A DNA stretch of 64,000 bases from Crossaster papposus (lineage: Eukaryota > Echinodermata > Asteroidea > Velatida > Solasteridae): contig JBAIAA010000119.1 of the NCBI GenBank assembly GCA_037893245.1, positions 124,001-188,000 on the forward strand. Reading direction: 5' to 3'. The notes under the pieces were generated by a model that did no database searches, had not been told where the DNA came from, and saw only the letters and a list, made by a program, of their open reading frames with translations. Within the stretch, counting starts at the first letter, position 1, and each line of letters starts with the position of its first letter. This document shows positions 1 to 11,680 of this stretch, in pieces. The position numbers and the translations under genes are program-made.

Positions 1-301
1 AATATAAATACTTTGGGTCTTCGTCGTTCTTTCCATTGATTTTGATATCAAACAGAAACATATTTTTGTGAAATAACAGCAAATCTTGACAAACTTTTTG
101 GGGCATTGTTAAAATGTTGGATAGTTCCGGGTACGGGCATTCACATTGCAACCACAAAGAATACAATCGGAATTGCGCACAAAGCACAGCGTGAAGCGAT
201 CTAACCATTAATATGGACAATATTTGTTTGTGAACTTGAGAAATACATGATGTATCAAGTATCAAGTCGGCAAAATCAAAAATTGAGATATGGGTATTTC
301 T

Positions 302-1824
302 TAGTCCGAGTAATACTGGACTCTAGTTATCGCTCTTTTAACATTTGGACATCATCTGGCGCTAGAGTCCGAGGTCGGGCAATATAAAACATTCAGAATG
401 TCTTAAATGTGATTAAAAAAGTCGCACAAATCCCTAACAAAATACCTTAAAATCACCTAAATATCCTTCCATGTGTGTCCAAGTACGCCGGGGTGGTCTT
501 CGGGGGTACTCACGATCAATTATTTGCTTGCAAATCAAGGAAATTCGACCCAGTATTCGAGCGACTACTGCACAGTTGCTGTTCACGTCCTGGAGAGAAT
601 ATGGACAGCGTGCGCGCGCATCATGTCAGTGACGTAACAGGTCAAAGTGTATCGACCGGCGGTAAACAACAAGCGCGCGGCGCAGCGACTGTTTTATGTC
701 ATGGCACAAGCAGTACGGTGGCTGCGTGCTGATGAGGAGACACCAATCGCTCTCGGGCGGGGAAAGCGCACAATGCTTGCAATCGCGAGGAGTATGACAA
801 TGCAAAATACTAATGTTTATTATAATCATAAAAAAACAATAATAATAATTTCGGTTAAGTGAAGTGAAATGGTAAATTATAATGCCTTCCTAGATGCGGA
901 TCCGCTCGCGAGGGGCGGAATTCCGAAGTGAAACGGAATTCCGAAGTGAAACTATAAGGCACGTTCATCTCCCCTCTCTTCAGTGTGACATCTCAGATTC
1001 CAATGGCGAGAACAAAAATATTATGGGCATGCTCCCCATAGAGAGAGATAGAGTCATATCTCAAATGGACCGTTTGTTTTTCGAACACGAAAGGGGGCCT
1101 AGGCCGCCATGCGATGTTTTTACCATGGGTGGACTTGCCATCGCAGGGAGGTTCTTGACAAATCCCCATGGGCCGGTGTCATATGAAAATCAGACTCTTA
1201 TGAAACACGTACGGACCATTCTCCTTAGAGAGGTTTAACATTATAATTTACCATTTCACTTCACTTAACCGAAATTATTATTATTGTTTTTTTTATGATT
1301 ATAATAAACATTAGTATTTTGCATTGTCATACTCCTCGCGATTGCAAGTATTGTGCGCTATCCCCGCCCGAGAGCGATTGGTGTCTCCTCATCAGCACGC
1401 AGCCACCATACTGCTTGTGCCATGACATAAAACAGTCGCTGCGCCGCGCGCTTGTTGTTTACCGCCGGTCGATACACTTTGACCTGTTACGTCACTGACA
1501 TGATGCGCGCGCACGCTGTTCATATTCTCTCCAGGACGTGAACAGCAACTGTGCAGTACTTAGTCGCTCGAATACTGGGTCGAATTTCCTTGATTTGCAA
1601 GCAAATAATTGATCGTGAGTACCCCCGAAGACCACCCCGGCGTACTTGGACACACATGGAAGGATATTTAGGTGATTTTAAGGTATTTTGTTAGGGATTT
1701 GTGCGACTTTTTTAATCACATTTAAGACATTCTGAATGTTTTATATTGCCCGACCTCGGACTACTCCGCCAGATGATGTCCAAATGTTAAAAGAGCGATA
1801 ACTAGAGTCCAGTAACTCGGACTA
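302..1824. mobile_element. Mutator-like foldback DNA transposon with long TIRs
   Basis: The left arm (302-884) is repeated in inverted orientation at 1239-1824, so two arms of about 585 bp flank a unique core of about 354 bp. The direct repeat GGTATTTCT lies at 293-301 and 1825-1833, immediately outside the arms, and fits a 9 bp target-site duplication. Long TIRs with a 9 bp duplication are the usual signature of Mutator-like elements. No transposase is present, so the copy would depend on a helper. The arms are nearly identical, which suggests recent insertion or gene conversion. Confidence 0.82.
894..1238 (+). CDS. Hypothetical 114-aa ORF filling the core of the foldback element
   Basis: The ORF starts with ATG at 894 and ends with TAA at 1236-1238, exactly where the right arm begins, so it fills nearly the whole unique core. 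I do not recognise the product. Its N-terminus contains a short duplication (EFRSET twice), reflecting an 18 bp tandem repeat. It could be a captured host gene fragment, as in Pack-MULEs, or chance. Coding status is unproven. Confidence 0.2.
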   Translation: MRIRSRGAEFRSETEFRSETIRHVHLPSLQCDISDSNGENKNIMGMLPIERDRVISQMDRLFFEHERGPRPPCDVFTMGGLAIAGRFLTNPHGPVSYENQTLMKHVRTILLREV

Positions 1825-1833
1825 GGTATTTCT

Positions 1834-2743
1834 AAATTCTGTGGACACAGAGCTTTCTAATGGTATATAAATAACACTTGGAGGTTTGATATTCATTTTT
1901 TTTTATTTATTTTTTTTTAGTCTGGAGTCTTAATACAGAGATTATGAGAAATCTGACATTTCTTGCAAGAAATTGTGTGAAAGGCATAAAAAGGCATAGT
2001 CAAAATTGTCTCAAAAACTAATTTTGTTTTTATCTGATCGTCCTGAAAAACTGGGAATTGATTGTTGGGGATTTAGTCTTAAAAAAACCCATATAATCTC
2101 AAAATCGACCACCCCTTCAAATTTTGACTTTGACTGGCCGTACTGGGAAATCACTCCGTGCGACTTTACGCTCATTTTGTGATGACAGGTCACATATAAG
2201 TATTCCTTTATTATTATTATTTTTATAATCATTAAATGTACCAATACGGAGACACTTTAGGGTAAATACCTGTAATTCCTTTTACCCTTGCTTGCGGGCA
2301 CGCTCTGCGCGGGTGGCAATATTTGCGGATGCAGACGGCCAATATTCCAATTTCTCATATTTTGGGGCATTTAAATCACTTCAGGTTTAGGTCTGATTGT
2401 TATGCAAATTTATTTGGTTGCCATAGCGCTCAAAAGTATTCTGAGGCTATGTTTTTCCGACTGAACGTAATACCGGTGGGCATGGAAAGCTACCGTATCG
2501 TTTGTTAATCCACGTTGGCTTATAATTATGTACATGTACACGAGTAGCTTTGGGCGTGGTATTGCCCATATTACTGGTCGGGCCTGATGTTGCCCCATTT
2601 CTAGTCGGGCCTGGTGTTGCCATTAACTTTACTGATAATTTACCGGTATGCCCATTTATCGGGACGAATAAAACGTTATCTCAGGCTGTGGCATTAACTC
2701 AAGAATTTGTCTTCTTGGTCGTTAATAAGTCTGAGAATAATTC
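1834..2743. other. AT-rich non-coding stretch
   Basis: I see no convincing exon, RNA gene or complete repeat here. Only short ORFs without recognisable motifs occur on either strand. Confidence 0.5.
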
Positions 2744-2974
2744 GGTAATAGGGAGACTTTTCCAAATAGGGAGACTTTGAGGTGTCTCGCTATTTGTTTA
2801 TCTACAAGAAGGAGACAAATGTTCATGTTTGTATCAGTATAATTATTTGTAGAGCAGGGTCCAGAAAATATAAATACTAAATTTTGTAGAAAAAGCACTA
2901 GAGAAAAACGTGTTAGGTTACAAAAAAAGAGACAAATGTGGTGCAAGTCTCTATAGGAAAATCTCCCTATTACC
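2744..2974. mobile_element. Small inverted-repeat (MITE-like) element, AGGGAGA family
   Basis: GGTAATAGGGAGA at the left edge is matched in inverse orientation by TCTCCCTATTACC ending at 2974. The arms contain repeated TAGGGAGAC motifs. A related inverted-repeat element lies at 25511-25774. No clear target-site duplication was found, so the boundaries are approximate. Confidence 0.5.
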
Positions 2975-2991
2975 CCATTTGGAGTACAGTC

Positions 2992-3014
2992 TTATTATTA
3001 TTATTATTATTATT
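2992..3014. repeat. (TTA)n microsatellite
   Basis: A run of about eight TTA units, visible directly. It has no associated gene. Confidence 0.8.
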
Positions 3015-3060
3015 GCGAATTTGGCCAATGAGCGCTAGTAATATAATAAGTGGTACATGT

Positions 3061-3310
3061 CAGTTAGTATTGCATACGCACTGTGGACCTCCGAACAATA
3101 TAGGTCCACACGATGCGGGAAGAGGTTACGGTTTGTAGACTTGCCCAGGTCCACAATCTGTTTTTCAGTTTCCAAAAAAGAGCGTCAGTTAGTCTTGCAT
3201 ACGCACTGTGGACCTCCGAACAATATAGGTCCACACGATGCGGGAAGAGGTTACGGTTTGTGGACTTGCCCAGGTCCACAATCTGTTTTTCAGTTTCCGA
3301 AAAAGAGCGC
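3061..3310. repeat. 125-bp tandem duplication (two copies)
   Basis: A 125 bp unit beginning CAGTTAGT at 3061 is repeated from 3186 with only a few substitutions. Each unit contains short inverted pieces around AGGTCCACA. It is non-coding and probably a recent local duplication. Confidence 0.8.
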
Positions 3311-3470
3311 TAGAGGAAAAACGGGTTAGGGTTATATCAGCTGAGAGGCCCATAATCCAAATTTGAGGGTAAATTTGTTTTGGGGAAGCGAGAAAAATGA
3401 GTATTTAGTCAAAGTTTGTTAACTACACGAAGACAAAGGAATGTCCACAGTACGTATGTAAGGTAAAGCT

Positions 3471-3488
3471 GTGTGTGTGTGTGTGTGT
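3471..3488. repeat. (GT)n microsatellite
   Basis: Nine GT units in a row, visible directly. Confidence 0.8.
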
Positions 3489-3617
3489 ATGACGTAGTCA
3501 CTTATAAACAAGATAGCCCTGGACTTGTGGACTGTGCTGCTTTCAAAATACCCCTCGGTTTACAAAACACAAAAGTGAATTTTTAAATCTGAATATGTTT
3601 TTCCGGTTTATTTTCAG

Positions 3618-3850
3618 GGAGATTTCTGTTTGCAACCGTTGAGGACTCTTTCTGACTTGGAGGATGCCAAGAGAGCTGCTCAGCACCCCATTATTCACTC
3701 ACTGGCCAAGGTGGTCCCAAGAAAGAGAAAGGTCCGTAAGTCTAAAAAAGAGGCATTCCATTCAGCGCTGTTGGCTCTCAAGTCCTGCCAAGAATCCATT
3801 CCACCCAAGTGTGTCCTTTCAAGTACTTCCACAGAGGATCAAGAATGCAG
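3618..3850 (+). CDS. Candidate upstream exon of the UBL-NACHT-LRR gene
   Basis: An open segment bounded by a pyrimidine-rich acceptor (TTTATTTTCAG) and a GTAAAG donor. Only the phase-0 reading is open. It gives a 78-residue stretch with a helix-like start and a basic cluster (PRKRKVRKSKK) resembling the basic linkers of later exons. It ends with two extra bases, which match the single base needed by the next exon at 20848, so the join is in frame. If correct, the intron between them is about 17 kb and holds the large transposon. The evidence is limited to splice signals, phase and composition; other exons could lie between, and the start codon is upstream of the window or unseen. Confidence 0.45.
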
Positions 3851-3912
3851 GTAAAGTAGACAGAGTTTTTGGTTCAGTTGATTAATTATTTCATAACACT
3901 TATGTATACAGG

Positions 3913-4419
3913 TGTATGGTGGCCGATCACTGCCGTTCCATTTTCTCTCATTGTCAACTTTTTAACCAAAGTGTTTTTGGTTTTTTTAATGTAAAGAGAA
4001 TTTTTAAATGCATTGACAAATGCAATTGTTTTTCCAATGTAAAGTGATTTTTTAAATGCATTGACAAATGCAATTGTTTTTCCAATGTAAAGTGATTTGT
4101 AAATTCATTGACAAAAGCATTTTTTTTTCAAAGTAAATTGATTTGTAAATGCATTGACAAATGCAATTGTTTTTCCATTGTAAAGTGATTTTTAATTTCA
4201 TTGGCAAATGCAATTGTTTTTCCAATGTAAAGTGATTTGTAAATGCATTGACAAATGAATTTTTTTTTAATTTTTTTTTTTTTTCATTGCAAAATGGTTT
4301 CCCAAGTAGAAATGATTTGTAAATGCAATTTTTAAACGCAACTGATTTGAAATGTCAAATGAAAGTCAAAAGTTACCGGCCGATCGCTGCCACAGTATCC
4401 CATAAGGCCATAGTGCTTT
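3913..4419 (+). repeat. Left TIR of the 12.4-kb transposon with ~49-bp subterminal repeats
   Basis: The motif GGCCGATCrCTGCC occurs at the tip (about 3921) and again at the inner edge (about 4379). Between them are about six diverged copies of a 48-49 bp AT-rich unit containing CATTGACAAATGCAATTG and CCAATGTAAAGTGATTT. Such repeated subterminal blocks are often transposase-binding arrays; that role is inferred. Confidence 0.8.
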
Positions 4420-4670
4420 CTCCCTTTCGTACTAGTCTGGTTCCCTGATGACCAAAGATGCCCAGACGACTCTTGATAAAATTCGAAAAGGATAGTCGGA
4501 ATCACGGAACCATCGGGTCTGGTCAACCTCGTTCCCATGGGTGTCTCGCTGTACGCGGACAACACTACGCATGAAAACGAGGTTGCGGGTCTGGTATCCG
4601 GACTACTTTCGTCCGTCGTTTACGCGCATGAAATGCATGACGGCACGAACCAGCCCCGTAGTCCATACCG

Positions 4671-4677
4671 TATTTAA
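4671..4677 (+). promoter_or_regulatory. Possible TATA-like box before the alpha-kinase ORF
   Basis: TATTTAA lies 28 bp before the ATG at 4699 and about 250 bp inside the left TIR. Weak evidence from sequence and position only. Confidence 0.25.
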
Positions 4678-4698
4678 TACACCATACACACACGCGAG

Positions 4699-5991
4699 AT
4701 GGCTGGCAAAAAGGACGCATGGCGGAATTTCCAGAAGGCGATGAAGGAAAAAAGAGTAGGAAAAAAATCCAACGACGACATCATCAGTAATGAACGGATA
4801 ATCGTTCAGCGACTAAGTTCTGATGTTTGTGGTCGTGCTCAGAAATATTCACGCATGGGACCTCGTGAATTTGTTGCATATGAATTCGGAGATATCACCC
4901 TCGAAAACATCAAGTCTGCCTGTATCACGCACTTTGCCGATTCGATTGGAGAGGCGATGGAGTGTGACATTTTGGCTGGAGAGCAGGGACCGTCGTGTAT
5001 CAACCTCGACCAGGTTCCTGATCTGACAAAGGTTATCCATGTGCGGTTTGTTGAAGCTCCTGGTGACGACGCCGGGGCAAACATCATGAAGCGCAAGGCA
5101 AGAAGTGCGAAATGTGACAACGCAGGGCCAACGAACAAGCGTATGCAGCAGGTCAAACATTCATGCTCTATTCCATCCATGGCAAGTAGTACCAGACAAA
5201 AGGAATATCCAAAGAGCCTGTCGGTCATTGACATGATGAAGCTGGGGCGGGTAATCAACGAACAGTGTGAGACTGTTGAATTGTTTTCATTTACGTTTGA
5301 AGACATGAAGTGGTGTAGCCGCCCAGTTACTGTTGAGTTCTCTGTTGATGAAGATCCATGTGGGCAAGGTGGATTTAGGTTTGCTTACGAAGCTACGAGC
5401 AGAACGGGAGAATTTAAAGGCAAGTGGATTTTAAAAAGATATCTGTCCACCGTCATTGAAGTAATAAAGGCCACCAATCAGACTGTAGAACAGCACACAA
5501 GGAAAGTCGTGCAGATGCACATGTTGGCCAAAAACATGTGCCTCAAATTAGAAGAGCGGTTAAGGCGCGAGGACGTTCTTGATCTGTATGGGCAGCCCCT
5601 CACCTACAATTCCATTTACATGGGACGACTCCCCGATGAGGTCGGTGATCACCAGTGGGTCACGGTCGAGGAGTACATCGACGGCACATTTGTAAAATAC
5701 ATGAACAACAACGGTGTGTTATGTGACGAGGAGTCTGTGATTCGACAGAAGTGCGAGTCTCTAGCTCACTTCAGTTTGGAGTATTCTGAAGGCCAGGTGA
5801 TGGTGGTTGACATGCAGGGGAGTGGCCACAGCCTGTATGACCCAGAAATAGCATCAAAGGAGGCAAAGAAGGAAGGAGAGTTCCTTTTCTCGACTGGAAA
5901 CCTGTCCAGTCAGGCCATCGGAAATTTCAAGAGCGCCCACAAGAAATGCAATGACTATTGCACACTACTTGGACTCAAAGCCCTAGCATGA
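4699..5991 (+). CDS. Alpha-type protein kinase (atypical kinase), transposon-borne
   Basis: A single-exon ORF of 430 aa. Residues about 1-210 are a variable N-terminal region with a basic start. The alpha-kinase domain runs from about 205 to the end: glycine loop GQGGFRFAYEA (about 221), likely ATP-contact lysine in KWILKRY (about 246), the family motif FVKYMNNNG, HFSLEYSEGQVMVVDMQGSG with its catalytic-site aspartate (about 371), DPEIAS, and the terminal GNL...H..CNDYC zinc-binding signature (about 414-421). All key residues look intact, so an active serine/threonine kinase is plausible. The ATG at 4699 is the first in frame. The gene lies inside a TIR transposon and faces its transposase, so it is probably element cargo. 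Its substrate is unknown. Confidence 0.9.
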   Translation: MAGKKDAWRNFQKAMKEKRVGKKSNDDIISNERIIVQRLSSDVCGRAQKYSRMGPREFVAYEFGDITLENIKSACITHFADSIGEAMECDILAGEQGPSCINLDQVPDLTKVIHVRFVEAPGDDAGANIMKRKARSAKCDNAGPTNKRMQQVKHSCSIPSMASSTRQKEYPKSLSVIDMMKLGRVINEQCETVELFSFTFEDMKWCSRPVTVEFSVDEDPCGQGGFRFAYEATSRTGEFKGKWILKRYLSTVIEVIKATNQTVEQHTRKVVQMHMLAKNMCLKLEERLRREDVLDLYGQPLTYNSIYMGRLPDEVGDHQWVTVEEYIDGTFVKYMNNNGVLCDEESVIRQKCESLAHFSLEYSEGQVMVVDMQGSGHSLYDPEIASKEAKKEGEFLFSTGNLSSQAIGNFKSAHKKCNDYCTLLGLKALA

Positions 5992-6539
5992 ACAGTTGAC
6001 CAGGGACACATAACCTCAGACATAAAGTGCAAAAGCAGTAATACGTGTACTAGCAGTATGTACTCATTTTGAAGCAGTGTAGAAATGTAATTTAGTGGGT
6101 TGATCATGGGCTTCCTTTTCAGATTTACAGTTGATTTCATTTGTTTACATTGCAATTCCTGGACATGCACATTAGTGCCAGGTTTTTTTATTTACTTTAA
6201 ATATTATGCCATCATGTTCCTTTTCATCAGCTCACTGGTTCGAGAAAACCTTTTCAGCACTTACACTATAAGATGGAAAAGTATAAATGTAGGCCGACAA
6301 GTTTCAAAACGAGACCAAAAAGCATTTTTATATCTGAATTACATTTGGCAGAATAAGTGTACAGAAAAATTCAGAATATCTCCTTTCTGTCATGTGAATT
6401 ACATGTATTCCAGGCCTCAACCTTAAGCTTCAGAGGGTCAAGGCCACTTGGCCTCAAAGGCTCCAAAAAAGAAAGGGGCACCAAGGCCAACTTAAAGGGC
6501 ACCAAGGCCATTGTCACACTGTTATTTGTTCATCTTCGG

Positions 6540-6790
6540 ATCACCACCGCCCAACACCCCCAAACTCCCCCCCCCCCCCCCCCCACCCAAAAAAAAAAAA
6601 AACCCCAAAACCCCCCCCCCAAAAAAAAAAAACCAAACCTCAAGGCTCAACAAAATCCGCTGTTTCAGAAAATTCAACCTTGAAGTTGATTATAAAATTC
6701 TTAAAAAAATATATTCTTAGAAATAAATATGATTATAACAATTTAAAACGACCCCCCCCCCCCCAAAAAAAAAAAACCCCAAAACCCCCA
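6540..6790. repeat. Poly-C/poly-A low-complexity tracts
   Basis: Alternating runs of C and A at about 6568-6632 and 6752-6790. Proline- and lysine-rich ORFs across them are composition artefacts. Confidence 0.85.
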
Positions 6791-7779
6791 AATAATTGGC
6801 CTATGTAAACGTTAATATGATTATGAAAATTTAAAACGAGTCCCCGGCCCTAAACGCCAAATCATTCGCCTACGTAACGTTCATGTTTATGCCTAGCTAG
6901 CCCAGTCTATGGCCGGCCGGCCCCGCGTCCATCAGTGCAAAAAAAAAAAGGGATTTCATGGAATCATTCGGTCTCAAACTCAGCATGCAGGTTCATTTAT
7001 TATAGCGCATCGATATTTCGGCATAATTATGACTTTTCCGTGGGTCCGTCTTGTGTAATTTGTCTCTAAATCTGCCTGCGCAGACTCGGTCCGCCATATT
7101 GTTTTGCGTTAATCGCGAATTATTTTTGGCCAGTCTATACATGAGTAGTCTGGTACCGTGTTTTTACAGTGGTGATTAAATTGAAGTACCCATTAATTTG
7201 CGAGCGAGTACGAGGAGGTACGTGCGTTTAAGTGTGTTTACGAGATCTCGAAATCACTCTTACCGTCTCGAAAACCCTCAGCATAAAATTAACTCGCTCG
7301 AACCCGCTCGAAAATCCCCGCGTGCGTCGAGCGAGATGCAACGACTGTACGAGCGGTGATCACTGACCCGTGAAATTCCAGTTTGGGTTTCCAAGTACGA
7401 ACGACCGCCTGTGTGTATGTACACTGAATGTCGCAGACTAGACTGTAAACCGCAGGATTCCCCAACTAACTGAGTGATGACCCGACCGAGTTTCTTGAAA
7501 AGACCAACATCAAAGCCTTAGCACCGCTCACTACTTCCAGTGACAAGATCGTTATCCAATCATGAAGTCCAGTTAAACAAATCTTTATTGTCGTTGGGTG
7601 TCAGACGTTCTCTCAACACAAAGTGGTACTCATAGAATGTTGTACTGGCCTGCTTATCTCCAACAGATACATTGTATTTACTTACACTGACCCATGCCTG
7701 GCAGATACAAAATTCATTTAAAATGCGTTGGTCGGTGTATTTATCGAGCGAATTTATTTGTCTCCTAACCCAACCGAAG

Positions 7780-9290
7780 ATCATTTAATTGGCTGTAAGT
7801 ACCTTCGTACCTTGCCGTACTGATTTACAGAAGGTATTGAGATGTTCAAATAAAAACATGTTAAAACCCCGAGCCTGTTCATTTAGGAAACCACAGTCCT
7901 AAACAAAAATATTCCTTAGGTTAATTATGTAATTGTCCATGTTTTTATAGAAAAAAAGAAGAGAAATGGTACTTAAAGACTTATTTGTCTGAACTCCTAA
8001 AATTTCTCCAACCGATTTCAGGGGTAAATAATAATGCGATTTATTCTTGGTCCGGCCCAGGCGTTATGGAGGCGGCGTTTAGCTTTGATGACTGTGAAGA
8101 ATAGGTTTTGATTGACAGGCTCCACAAAAGGATCCGGTAGTTCTCCCAGTAGAGAGATTATTTTACGCAACTTGGGGAAAGGGCAAGTACTAGAATTGGT
8201 AAAATAATAAAGTAGGGGAAAATAATAAAGCCAGAGGAAATGTGCAGTTCTGGTGTCTATTCTCACAAAATAAATGTACATTTACTGAAACATCACACAA
8301 TTTTCTAATATAAGTTGTATTTATCTCTTGGCCTAACCGATGGTCATTAAATTGGATGCGAGTACTTTACAAAAGTTTGCCGTAATCGTTTACAAAATTC
8401 ATTCAGATGTACAAATAAAAAGGTGTTAAACATTCTGAGCCTGTTTATTTACGAAACCCTAGTCATCCAAAATATATCCCTACGGTTAATTTTAAAATTG
8501 TCCTTATTGTCTTTTTATAGAGAAAAAGGGGAAAGGGTACTCAAAGACTTATTTGTCTGAACTCTTAAAATTTCTCCAACCGATTTCAGGGGTAAATAAT
8601 AATGCGATTTATTCTTGGTCCGGCCCAGGCAATATGGAGGCGGCGTTTAGCTTTGATGACTGTGAAGAATAGGTTTTGATTGACAGGCTCCACAAAAGGA
8701 TCCGGTAGTTCTCCCAGTAGAGAGATTATTTTACGCAACTTGGGGAAAGGGCAAGTACTAGAATTGGTAAAATAATAAAGTAGGGGAAAATAATAAAGCC
8801 AGAGGAAATGTGCAGTTCTGGTGTCTATTCTCACAAAATAAATGTACATTTACTGAAACATCACACAATTTTCTAATATAAGTTGTATTTATCTCTTGGC
8901 CTAACCGATGGTCATTAAATTGGATGCGAGTACTTTACAAAAGTTTGCCGTAATCGTTTACAAAATTCATTCAGATGTACAAATAAAAAGGTGTTAAAAA
9001 TTCTGAGCCTGTTTTTTTACGAAACCCTAGTAATCCAAAATATATCCCTACGGTTAATTTTGAAATTGTCCTTATTGTCTTTTTATAGAAAAAAGGGGAA
9101 AGGGTACTCAAAGACTTATTTGTCTGAACTCCTAAAATTTCTCCAACCGATTTAAGGGGTAAATAATAATGCGATTTATTCTTGGTTTTTCTAATATCTA
9201 ATAAAATCGACATACACCCAGAACAATAAATTACGAGGCTAGCGAAATAAATTCCAGGTTTATTTAATAACATTTATTTCTGGTTTCATT
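7780..9290. repeat. 568-bp tandem repeat array (about 2.5 units)
   Basis: The marker TTATTTGTCTGAACTC recurs at 7981, 8549 and 9116, giving periods of 568 and 567 bp. The middle units are almost identical; the first unit's left part is diverged. Each unit has a matching 87-codon reverse ORF, which I treat as a by-product of duplication because no protein motif is visible. Confidence 0.8.
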
Positions 9291-10726
9291 GGGTTTTTTA
9301 AAGGAAGAAAGAAAGAATAAACGGAACCTTAACACCTAATATTTTGAGCTCCTAAACATTTTTCAAACAGATTGAAGGGGGAAATTTATTTCCAATTATT
9401 TTTCTCTTTTTTTGTCTTTAACAAAACGATGTATTTCGTGGCCCGTAAATTACAAGGCTAGCTTTTAAAAACAATCACAAAACCCATACGAGCCAAGAAA
9501 AGATAAGCAAGATTAAAATCGAGGTGGTACAAAATCCCGATGGCGGACCCCAGAATACCAACACTGGACCATGAATAGTTTAAATACTCTAAATTAAAAC
9601 CCAGAAAAAAAATGCGTGATTTTCATCGAAAACGGGTACTATTATTTGTTGTCGTGCATTGTCCCCTAAAATGCACGAGCTGAGGTTTTATCCCAGCAAC
9701 TTACTCCCAGAAGCGTGTATTTCAGTCTTGAATGATTGTGTACACATCATGAGGAGTTCAAATTTATTCAAATTTAATAAATATGCTGCTGGGTTTTATT
9801 TATTAAAACACATAATATTTAATTTGTCCGTAAAATAGATGTGGAAATTGTAAGAGCTCGTTCCTTTTTTTTTAATTTATAAGTGGTTCTTGGTGTAATT
9901 TTACATAATAAACGCTATGATAGTTGAAGGGGAATAAAATAAAACCACAGGAGAATTATTTGGGAGTATTTTCCGAATATATTCCACTTGGGGCAATCAA
10001 CCCAGACAATGATTGACAGCTGACCTACAAATAGTATTAAACAAGTCTTGAAGTGCCGTTCGGTTTTCGCTGATGCGCATGCGTCTACTTTGCATTACAA
10101 CTCTATTGTTGTTGTTTTAAGAATCAGGTTCAGTCAGATAATAGACTCGGGACTGTAGATTTGTGCAACACAGTTCCTCATCCATTCTTAACTTGACAGC
10201 CCCGGCTTTTAATGTTGGTAAACATAATCCAACAATCCAACAAAAGTGTGTATTTATTAACCCAGGTCTTGTCTGTCTTATTTCACTACAGGATTAGAGA
10301 GAAATTTTTCAACTTCCACCTTCAGCGAGTCCGCGATGTCAGACTAAAAACGTCAACTTGAAAATTTCACTTCCTTTCCTCACTCCGTTTAAATCCCCAG
10401 GCATTGCTTGGGGACGTCCGATGACCGCAAGATTGTCATGGCAGAGCTCCACAGTCAATACCCATATTGCCTCGACCAATCATCAACCGTGGATCAACGA
10501 GCGCACCCCACATTAAACCATTCAATGTCTGACTTTGCTTTTGTCAGCTACGCAATTGTCAGACACCACGAGCAAACTCAATCTCCTTCTTTCCCACGCA
10601 CCCCACCCTTTGCTTTTCCCCGCCAATAGTAATTCGAGCCCTTTCAAAGACACCCTCTGTTATTGAAGAACCAATCATAGCCCCCATGACTCGTCTTTGA
10701 TTGGCTAAATAAATCAAAGGAAACCG

Positions 10727-11680
10727 GCCCCGGCGTTATGGAGGCGGCGTTAAGCTTTGATGACTGTAAAGAATAGGTTTTGATTGACAGGCTCCACAAA
10801 AGGATCCGGTAGTTCTCCCAGTAGAGAGATTATTTTACGCAACGGGGAAAATAATAAAGCCAGAGGAAATGTGCAGTTTTGGTGTCTATTCTCACAAAAT
10901 AAATGTACATTTACTGAAACATCACACAATTTTCTAATATAAGTTGTATTTATCTCTTGGCCTAACCGATGGTCATTAAATTGGATGCGAGTACTTTACA
11001 AAAGTTTGCCGTAATCGTTTACAAAATATATTTATATGTACAAATAAAAAGGTGTTAAAAATTCTGAGCCTGTTTTTTCACGAAACCCTTGTCATCCGAA
11101 ATTGTCCTTATTGTCTTTTTATAGAAAAAAAAGGGGAAAGGGTACTTAAAGACTTATTTGTCTGAACTCTTAAACATTTCCCCAACCGATTTCAGGGGTA
11201 AATAATAATACGATTTATTCTTGGTTTTTCTGGTATCTAATAAAATCAACATACACCGGACTATTAAATTACGAGGCTGGCGAAATAAATTTCAGAGGTT
11301 TATTTAATAACATTTATTTCTGGTTTCATTGTTGGAAAAAAACAACAACAAAAACCGGGACCTTAACACCTAAACAATTTTAAACGGATTTAGGGGGAAA
11401 ATTTAATACGATTTATTTTCCGTTTTTCTTGTACATGTATTTAACAAAAACGATCTATTTTATGGCCCGTAAATTACAAGGATAGCTTTTAAAATCTTCC
11501 ACCAAACCAATAGGCCTACAGCCAAGAATAAATAAGAATATGATCAAGGTGATACAAAATCCCGATCCAGGACCCCAAGACCCCAAGACCCCCCAAACTA
11601 ATATTTTGAATATAATCCAAGTAGGCGCAAGAAATCCAGATAATGATTGACAGCTGACCTACAAAATGTATTAAGTTGGA
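10727..11680. repeat. Diverged second copy of the 568-bp repeat block and its flank
   Basis: Sequence from GGCGTTATGGAGGCGGCG through to AATGATTGACAGCTGACC repeats, in the same order and orientation, blocks seen at about 8065-10025, with deletions. This implies a larger duplication inside the nested element. Confidence 0.7.

Noticed and set aside
626-1498. Two nearly identical 67-aa ORFs on opposite strands
   Set aside because: They are mirror images from the arms of the foldback element.
6357-6720. Proline/lysine-rich ORFs
   Set aside because: They cover poly-C and poly-A tracts inside a transposon.
8018-8849. Two matching 87-aa minus-strand ORFs
   Set aside because: They are identical because the DNA is a tandem duplication; no recognisable protein motif or gene context.
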